A stretch of 64,000 bases of DNA from assembly GCA_032207245.1 (NCBI GenBank), contig CM063502.1, positions 108,615,191 through 108,679,190 of the forward strand. Direction: 5' to 3'. The notes below the pieces were generated by a model. That model saw nothing but the letters and a program-made list of their open reading frames with translations, searched no databases and was not told the origin of the DNA. Both the position numbers and the translations under genes were made by a program. Source of the DNA: Pardosa pseudoannulata (taxonomy: Eukaryota > Arthropoda > Arachnida > Araneae > Lycosidae). The stretch's first letter is position 1. Every line of letters begins with the position of its first letter. Shown here piece by piece: positions 54,661-64,000 of the stretch.

Positions 54661-54689
54661 TTGGTTCATCATTATAGCGCCTAACATTG

Positions 54690-54794
54690 CTTGTTGCTCG
54701 TGCGGTTGTGTTAGGATCAGAGAAGCAGTGATCCTGTGTTTTTTCAGATTTCGTGTTTATTGATTATTCTGTTATTTTGTAATCGTAATCAAAA
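54690..54794 (+). promoter_or_regulatory. Candidate HP1 5' noncoding exon and promoter area
   Basis: The HP1 start codon is directly preceded by a splice acceptor, so a 5' UTR exon must lie upstream. The best candidate is this short CpG-containing patch (GCGCC, CTCGTGCGG) ending in AATCAAAA followed by a strong donor GTAAGT at 54795-54800. The left limit is approximate, and no TATA box is obvious. Transcript evidence would decide. Confidence 0.4.
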
Positions 54795-55185
54795 GTAAGT
54801 TTTAATATATTTAGTGTTTTATTATGTTTTTACCTGATTTTTTTAAATTTATAGTTATAGAACTTGTATCACTAATTCGCATAGCGAAGCCTTTACTAGT
54901 AATGAGGAATTTTCACGTTTTCTAATTTTGATTTTAAACGATAGAAGACAAAAAAGTAAGCAGGACAGTAGCTATTTTTCTTTCATTTGGGGGCCTAATG
55001 AGTGATTTCTGATGGGTTTTATAACGGACTCTTTAACGTCTCTTAAAAACGATACTTTTTTTCCGCCGAGTTTGTGACGTCATCGTTCATGTCGACACCG
55101 ACCGCCTATGCTGTTTACATGTTAAAAGGCGACATTTAAATTTGTTTCTGTGTAAAGTATAGCATATAATAGAAATTTTTTTACT

Positions 55186-55395
55186 ATGTCTGGCATTAAA
55201 AAATCATAGTATAAATATTGTATTGTGACACTCTGTCAAAATACAGCAAGTAATTGCAATGAGAAGATATTTTTCAGCGTTTCCAAAGATCCACATACAC
55301 GTAAAATCTGGACAACTGCGATGAAAAGGGATGAGAAATTAAACCCCAAATTATCATATAAATCATCTCTATGGGTTTGGGAAGACCATTTTTAG
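55186..55395 (+). pseudogene. THAP zinc-finger domain fossil
   Basis: From an ATG at 55186 the reading MSGIKKS is followed by a TAG, then YKYCIVTLCQNTASNCNEK, then FFSVSKDPHTRKIWTTAMKR and ends in VWEDHF and TAG. This is the order of a THAP domain: the C-x-x-x-C pair, the KDP segment, the invariant Trp, and the C-x-x-H-F motif. THAP domains are C2CH DNA-binding fingers used by P-type transposases and by host regulators. Here the third zinc ligand Cys is Trp, and one stop lies inside the frame, so it cannot work as such. The final codons run into GTAAAT, a possible old splice donor. It lies in the inferred first intron of HP1, same strand, and is not part of that gene. Confidence 0.75.
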
Positions 55396-56275
55396 GTAAA
55401 TAAATGCTTGCTTTTGTTTAAATATTACTAGTTTAGAAAAAGTAAAGTATATAAAAATACATATATACCTTTAAAAGAACTGTTGATTAACCAGTGCTAT
55501 TTAACTTTTAAAACTGCTCATTTTCGAGTATTATCACAGAGTTCAACTACAATAAATGTTTGATAAAGCATATAAATATCGTAAAACATAAATATCTAAA
55601 GCATATAATTATCTAATAAATAACTCGGGGGAGGGGAAAGTTTTGTATTTTTAAGATATTATAAATATTTTCTTCAAAGATGCATACTTTCTTAATTGAA
55701 TCAATTCACAGTGATATTTTTCGATTAAATTGGTGACTAATTTGAAAAAAGTATATAATATTTTTAAAATACTTATAATGATATTACTTTAAAAATTAAA
55801 TTTAATTTCAGAAACTTTATACATTTTTTAATTTAACATTAACATTAAAGACAATAAAATTGTATTGCTATTGAAAAAAAGCATAAATAATTAAGTAAAG
55901 CTTTTTAAAGATTTTAAATTTCTTTTCATCAAATTTAAAATTCTTAAGAATTAGTTTGGTTTTGGAGCTCTACGATCTAAGAGCAAAGAAATAGAAGGGT
56001 GGATTCGTGAGTTCATAGCACAATAACTCGAGAGTTGAAAGTTTAGGGATAGAAAAACATAAAATATTTTTGCGGCCATGACATCCGTACAAAATAAACA
56101 AAAAAATAATGAATTAAAATGTCAAAATCGAAAAAATTGAAAATTTTGAAAAAGCAAAAATAAATGTTTTAAAAATAATTAAATTGCATTAAAAATCCGA
56201 AAAAGGACTAAAGAATAATAAATAAACATAAAAAAACAATTTTTAACAATTTAAATTAAGTTCTGAATTTTTGTA

Positions 56276-56357
56276 TCGTCGGGAACAGAACCGAGCACCC
56301 GAGGAGAACGATGATACTATGTAGAAGGCGTGTACTTAACCACCATGCAACACGCCC
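56276..56357 (-). repeat. tRNA-like SINE head, second type
   Basis: On the minus strand: GCATGGTGGTTAAGTACACG (box A region) and CTCGGTTCTGTTCCCGACG (box B region) about 50 bases apart. It differs from the family A head and lacks a closed cloverleaf. Confidence 0.45.
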
Positions 56358-57806
56358 ACTTTCGTGAAAGACAAAATAAAGTATTTGTTGGAGTAAGAAA
56401 ACGATGTGTAGATTTAAATATTAGGCTCCACCCTCAACAGGAGAGCAGAAAACCAAAACAGTACGGAGGATATGAGAGCAATACACATGGAATAATAAAA
56501 ATAATTTAACGTACTAAAAGTGATGTATGGCCAATTTTAAACATTTTAAAACTTTTTTCTTACATTTTTATATATTTTTAATAATTTTTTTGGTAGATTT
56601 ATTTCGTTTTTTATTTTAACAGTACACATTATTAAGGATATTTGGCACGAAGGCTAAAGGTCCCGGTCTCACAATAAATATCTTCTCTAATTTTTATTTT
56701 AATATATTACATCTATCTCTATTTATAAAAAGCGATGCTACTACAAATGTGTGTGTATATGATATATGTATATTAATTTGACTTGTCTATATCTACAAAT
56801 AGAAGAGCTGTGATTAGCATGAATAAAATATTAATACATGTTAAATAAAATTGGATAAATATATAACTGATTTTACATACCGTTGGGTTTTAATTCCCCG
56901 TATTTCTGCTCCCATAAAATACGGGGTTTTTTTTTTTCCTCCCCAAGAACGAAAACATTGACATGCTGTTAATTTTCGGGAGGTTGTCTGACTGTCCTTT
57001 GGTAAATCCAGGTAGAAGAGACATTTATGACAAATTGAGATAACTAAGCTATCTAGATCGATAAAATAAACCTTCAGGTTTAAATAAAAATAAATTTTGA
57101 TAGCTAGAAAATTTCAGGAACTTGCAAAAACAAAATCGGAAAATAGTGCGCGCTTAAAAGCAATACAAAAATATTGGTCTGCATGAACGATGACGTCACA
57201 ACCAATCACGGAGCATTTTGATGTCACGTGATTTTCGCTTAACTTTAAAATTAATTTTTTAAATGATGAACCCAGTTTTTTACATTTTTGAGAACATTTT
57301 TGGAAATTACGAGTCTGAAATTATCAGAAAAACACTAAGCTGTTCGAATCCCCCACATATGCAAATTCCTCATTGTGAATCTGAGGCAAACAGAACGTAA
57401 TTTTAACAATTTTGCTATTTTTAATTAATCCTTTATGTTATTGTCTCATATTCAAAATTATGTATTAGGAAATACTTTCTCCTTATCGCATATCTTTTAT
57501 ATTAATAGTCATCAAGTGTTTGTTTATAATGTATTTTGTGAACTATGACATGTGTAAACTGTTGTTAACACATGTAGATTATTTGTACTACCTAAGTGTT
57601 TAATGAAGACATTACTTGTCATTATAGTAAAACCAAATGTTCATTCAATTCTCATTTGTTATAATAGAGCCTCTTTGATATTTTTCAACCCAATTATATC
57701 ATGCAACACGTTTCTTACTCCGGATTTAGTAACTTAGTATTAGAAGTATATAATTATTTATATCAAATGCCTGACGTTTTTCTTCTCGTGTTATTGCATA
57801 TAATAG

Positions 57807-57808
<2 letters not shown>

Positions 57809-57854
<46 letters not shown>

Positions 57855-57861
57855 GTATGTA
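57809..57861. repeat. (TA)n then (TATG)n microsatellite
   Basis: About 35 bases of TA and then five TATG units, about 65 bases upstream of the HP1 start codon, in the intron. Confidence 0.9.
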
Positions 57862-57927
57862 TATATAATGTAATTAATGTTTGTTTTATCACTTTAAATT
57901 ATTAATTTTGGTTATTGCATATTGTAG

Positions 57928-61187
<3,260 letters not shown>

Positions 61188-61756
61188 GAAGCTAAATCTG
61201 GTTAATGTTACTTAAATATGTGGAGTTTTCATTGTTGCAATCCATATATCACTGTATATATTTCCATTATTGTTTTTTATCTTTTTAATGTACATTGAAT
61301 ATATCTGGTGTTATACATCAGGTTGAATGAGTCAATGGTGTCAAATATTTACGAAGGTGTAGATTTTTTTTTCTTTTTTTAAAGAATCTTGTATAACTTT
61401 TTAAATCTGTAATTAATTAAATCTTATTAAAATCTGAGGTTTCTTAATTAATGCTTCAATGTTTTATTGATAAACTGTGCGAGTACCAGAGGTTTAAAAG
61501 TATTTACAACTATTCTTTGGGATCAATAACATTTTGCAAACTTTGAGCGATTCTGCTCTTATATACTGAATGAATTTTAATAACTATGGTATAAACATGT
61601 TCGTCTTTAATACATCTACACGCTGATATGCATTGTTCCGTGTTTCTGAAGAAAGTATTTTGGACAATTTTGGTTTTGTAAGTTTTTTTATTTGTGCTTA
61701 TGAAGTGTATTTGCACTAATATAACTGTTGTTTATGTCTGGAGATTACTTAAATTA

Positions 61757-61762
61757 AATAAA
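61757..61762 (+). terminator. Candidate HP1 polyadenylation signal
   Basis: AATAAA 570 bases after the HP1 stop codon, the first canonical hexamer that I see in the 3' UTR. Cleavage would fall near 61775-61790. Confidence 0.5.
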
Positions 61763-61869
61763 GGTTTTCAGCAATTTTACAGAGAATTAAGATGTGAAGG
61801 GGAGCTATGAAATTCCTTTTGTGTGTACATGGTGTGACCATTCCAGAATAATTCATTTCTGTCTGAATA

Positions 61870-62375
61870 CAGTGGTGCATGAAAATAGTTAGGCACTTCA
61901 ATTGATTTTTTTATCAATTATCACAAATAAGTGAAATTAAAGATAAAAACATTTGTGTTTTGAAATGCTCATTTAATGTACTTTTGATATTAAATATGCT
62001 TTAAAAGACAATAATTTTAATAAAGAACATCTTATGGTGACAGAGTAAAATAGTCTCGATAATTCGTTTGCTCGAGTACTTAAACAGTTGACATGAACTT
62101 TCAGCAGAATTTATGGAATATCTGTTAATCTAAAATTAATTTGATCTAAAGAAAATGCACATTTGGCAAAGAAAAAACATTTTTGCTTGTGAAAGTAACA
62201 TTACTTTCATTTTGCAAAGTGTGAAAGAATCTTTAGTTTGCCGATGAATGTAAGTTTAATATATGGTTTGGGTGGACAAGTGCTAGTGTGGATAAACCCA
62301 GAAAAAGAATTTGGAAACAAAACTTGGTACCAATAGTTAAAACAAGGAGGAGGAGAATCTGGCAGTTTGAAGTAA
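61870..62375 (+). pseudogene. Tc1-like element, 5' end and transposase fragment
   Basis: After TA (61868-61869), CAGTGGTGCATGAAAATAGT matches the usual Tc1 terminus (CAGTGGTGCxxAAAAGTxxT form, from general knowledge). Further on, plus-strand frames give FADECKFNIW (near 62237-62266), the block with the first catalytic Asp (FTDESKFNIF in relatives). VWINPEKEFGNKTWYQ (near 62288) follows, then a TAG, then KQGGGESG in place of the HGGGSVMVWG block. Everything after this point, with the second Asp and the Glu, is missing, as is the right inverted repeat. It lies just past the HP1 3' end and is a dead, truncated copy. Confidence 0.7.
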
Positions 62376-62591
62376 TATACACGGTTTCCGCGCACCTGGA
62401 AAGTCGGGGAAAATCATGGATTTAGAAAATGGATTAATTTTGTCATGATTTTCTAAGTAAAATGACTAAAAGTCATGGATCCGCTGAGCTACCAATTAAG
62501 AAAAATAAAGCGAATTTCCTTTCTGAACGCAAGCGGCTGCATACTTCACCCTTTTGTCCATAGCGCAGGACTACCATTCATCTATTGTTTA

Positions 62592-63235
62592 GCCGTTTTT
62601 GAGCTAGGGCTATTCCTGAGCTGTCTCGATTATAAGCCTTTTTCACTACTGTTCTTTATATTTTATTTTGAAGTTTAATATAGTTCTTCTCCTAGCATTT
62701 AGTTTCTTATTGGCTCTCTACTCGGTAGTGGTCTTGTTTTTAGTGATTTATCACTGCGTTTTATCGTCAAATTGCTTATTGTCATTTGCTCTAATGCCTT
62801 GTCTTGTGTATTGGTCGTTTATCCCTTGTCTTGTGTATAAGCCTATTTTGTCCTCTTTAGTATTAGCCGTTTATTCCTTATCTCGAGTATAAGCCTTTTT
62901 TGTCTACTACTGTTCTTCATACACTCGCAGTCTCAAGTTTTACAGTTATTGTGCTTATTGCCGTTAGCTCTTCTGTCTTGTCTCGAGTATTAGCCGTTTT
63001 TGAGCTAGGGCCACAGCATGTGCTGTCTCGAATATAAGCCTTTTCCACTCCTGTTCTCTGTATTTTAATTTGAAGTTTAATATAGTTCTTCCCCTAGCAT
63101 TTAGTTTCTTTTTGGCTCTCTACTCAGTAGTGGTCATGTTTTTAGTGATTTATCACTGTGTTTTTTTCGTCAATTGCTTATTGTCATTTGCTCTAATGCC
63201 TTGTCTCGTGTATAAGCCTATTTTGTCCACTTCAG
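62592..63235 (+). repeat. Two-copy tandem repeat, period about 401 bp
   Basis: Copy 1 starts at 62592 and copy 2 at 62993, both with GCCGTTTTTGAGCTAGGGC. They then share CTGTCTCGA, TTTAATATAGTTCTTC and TTAGTGATTTATCACTG. Copy 2 is cut short near 63235. Shorter echoes (TCTCGAGTATAAGCC / TGTCTCGTGTATAAGCC) recur within. The 60-108 residue frames across it are hydrophobic by composition and differ between copies, so they are not called genes. It leads into the broken frame at 63669. Confidence 0.8.
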
Positions 63236-63668
63236 CCCTTCGTTTTTTTTGTTTTTTTTTTCGCAGTTTTTTGTTTTACTGTTTTTTTTTTCTACTCATA
63301 TTTCTCTCTTTAGTCTCCATATGTCACTCAGAGCGTGGTCCTGGAGTTCACTTTTTTCTCACCAAGCATGGAGGTTCTCACTCATACACCTACTAATACC
63401 CATCAAATTAACAACTAACCCGACTAACCCCTCATTCGTTCATAACTAACTTTAAAAAAAAAACCTAACACACTAACGACTAACTCCCTTTACCCTCCCT
63501 CTGCTAACTCGCAGTCGGGTTTATTACTGTCCTCAGCCTCGTAACCTCTCCGTGGGCTAATTCTTATGATCATATTAATCACTTATTATATTACTCTGTC
63601 TTTTTATTGTTTTTATGCTTTTAGTGTATTTTGTTTTTATCTAATTTGTAATTACTTGATTTCTAACT

Positions 63669-64000
63669 ATGACAACACGCACAACTAATAAACAACGCTC
63701 AACTCGGTGGGTTGCGTTGGATGATGAGTCCAGTAACCCCCCATAACTAACACTGACACGACCAATGCCACCGTCGAAGAGATATCAACCGCAGAACAAC
63801 CACAGGAATCTACAAAAAAGGACTCAACTACGCAGACGTCTTAGCTAGTTGACAACCCCTTGGATGCTCTCGATTATATAGAGAGACTAGCAACAAAGGC
63901 ATGCTTCCCTGGAGGCCTAACTGCGGAAGAAGGATACTTGATGTCCCAAGCTACAAATCAACTAAGAATGTTCTTTAAAGGAACACTCATGGCACTGGCC
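63669..64000 (+). pseudogene. Gag/ORF1-like retrotransposon frame, broken, running off the right edge
   Basis: An ATG at 63669 starts MTTRTTNKQRSTRWVALDDE and meets a TAA near 63744. After a frame change the text continues with TNATVEEISTAEQPQESTKK, a further TAG near 63844, then NPLDALDYIERLATKACFPG and GLTAEEGYLMSQATNQLRMF to the window end. Composition is far less AT-rich than the surroundings, and the acidic, Thr/Gln-rich N-terminus followed by a helical segment is usual for a retrotransposon nucleic-acid-binding first protein. I see no zinc knuckle or enzyme motif, so this identity is an inference from context (tandem repeats upstream, transposon-rich region). Confidence 0.4.

Larger units (their letters stand above)
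54903..57375. mobile_element. Possible THAP-bearing DNA transposon remnant in the HP1 5' UTR intron
   Basis: Perfect 19-bp inverted repeats TGTGACGTCATCGTTCATG lie at 55073-55091 and, reversed, at 57182-57200. Weaker inverted similarity (AATGAGGAATTT at 54903 versus AAATTCCTCATT near 57363, with GGGGG and TTTCTGAT landmarks between) suggests longer imperfect arms. A THAP domain fossil lies just inside the left arm. THAP plus inverted repeats recalls P-type transposons, but no catalytic domain was found and no target duplication was confirmed. Confidence 0.45.

Noticed and set aside
56640..56680. Short GCACGAAGGCTAAAGGTCCCGGTCTCAC match to the SINE body
   Set aside because: Too short and rearranged to call a SINE copy with confidence.

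Overview
The window looks like AT-rich nuclear DNA from an arthropod, possibly a spider (inference from intron-rich gene structure, long (TA)n tracts, tRNA-derived SINEs, and the mix of BEL/Pao, Tc1/mariner, hAT, piggyBac-like and THAP-bearing remnants; no species can be named from sequence alone). It is a gene-poor stretch in which one host gene is clear: a heterochromatin protein 1 (HP1/CBX) gene on the + strand at the right, with four coding exons (57928-58055, 58575-58731, 59588-59682, 61061-61187) giving 168 residues with a chromodomain and a chromoshadow domain. A likely 5' noncoding exon ends near 54794. An unidentified open frame runs off the left edge on the - strand.

Left third (1-25 kb): noncoding AT-rich DNA; a tRNA-like SINE head followed by a 540-bp tandem duplication (5.3-6.7 kb); a TA-flanked long-inverted-repeat element (7.7-9.4 kb) split by a hAT-type element that made an 8-bp target duplication; a TTAA-flanked element (10.0-10.7 kb); a Tc1 element with a broken D,D34E transposase (11.2-12.4 kb); a LINE 3' end with RNase H remnant (14.1-14.9 kb); a decayed tandem array carrying two insertions (16.2-17.6 kb); a degraded Tc1 (19.4-20.6 kb) and a third Tc1-like transposase fossil (24.3-25.0 kb).

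Middle (25-42.5 kb): a full-length but inactivated BEL/Pao retrotransposon with 216-bp LTRs, a tRNA-Gly-like primer-binding site and gag/protease/RT/RNase H/integrase remnants (25769-31838), which appears to sit inside an older TTAA-flanked element (25484-32254); mariner fragments in inverted orientation that share a TTAA-type MITE (34.4-35.6 kb); several SINE copies; and a 1.5-kb TTAA-flanked element with perfect 19-bp termini filled with (TA)n (41-42.5 kb).

Right third (42.5-64 kb): three-copy 360-bp and two-copy 520-bp tandem repeats, a possible 3.7-kb pogo/Tigger-like element with insertions, then the HP1 locus. The inferred HP1 5' UTR intron holds a THAP-domain fossil bracketed by perfect 19-bp inverted repeats containing the CRE-like palindrome TGACGTCA. 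HP1 intron 2 holds a GC-richer insert and intron 3 a SINE with a 14-bp target duplication. Past the gene are a Tc1 fragment and, at the edge, 400-bp tandem repeats leading to a gag/ORF1-like broken frame. I see no CRISPR, no operon, and no convincing new multi-gene system; the interest is in the nested transposon history and in what has been inserted into the HP1 gene.
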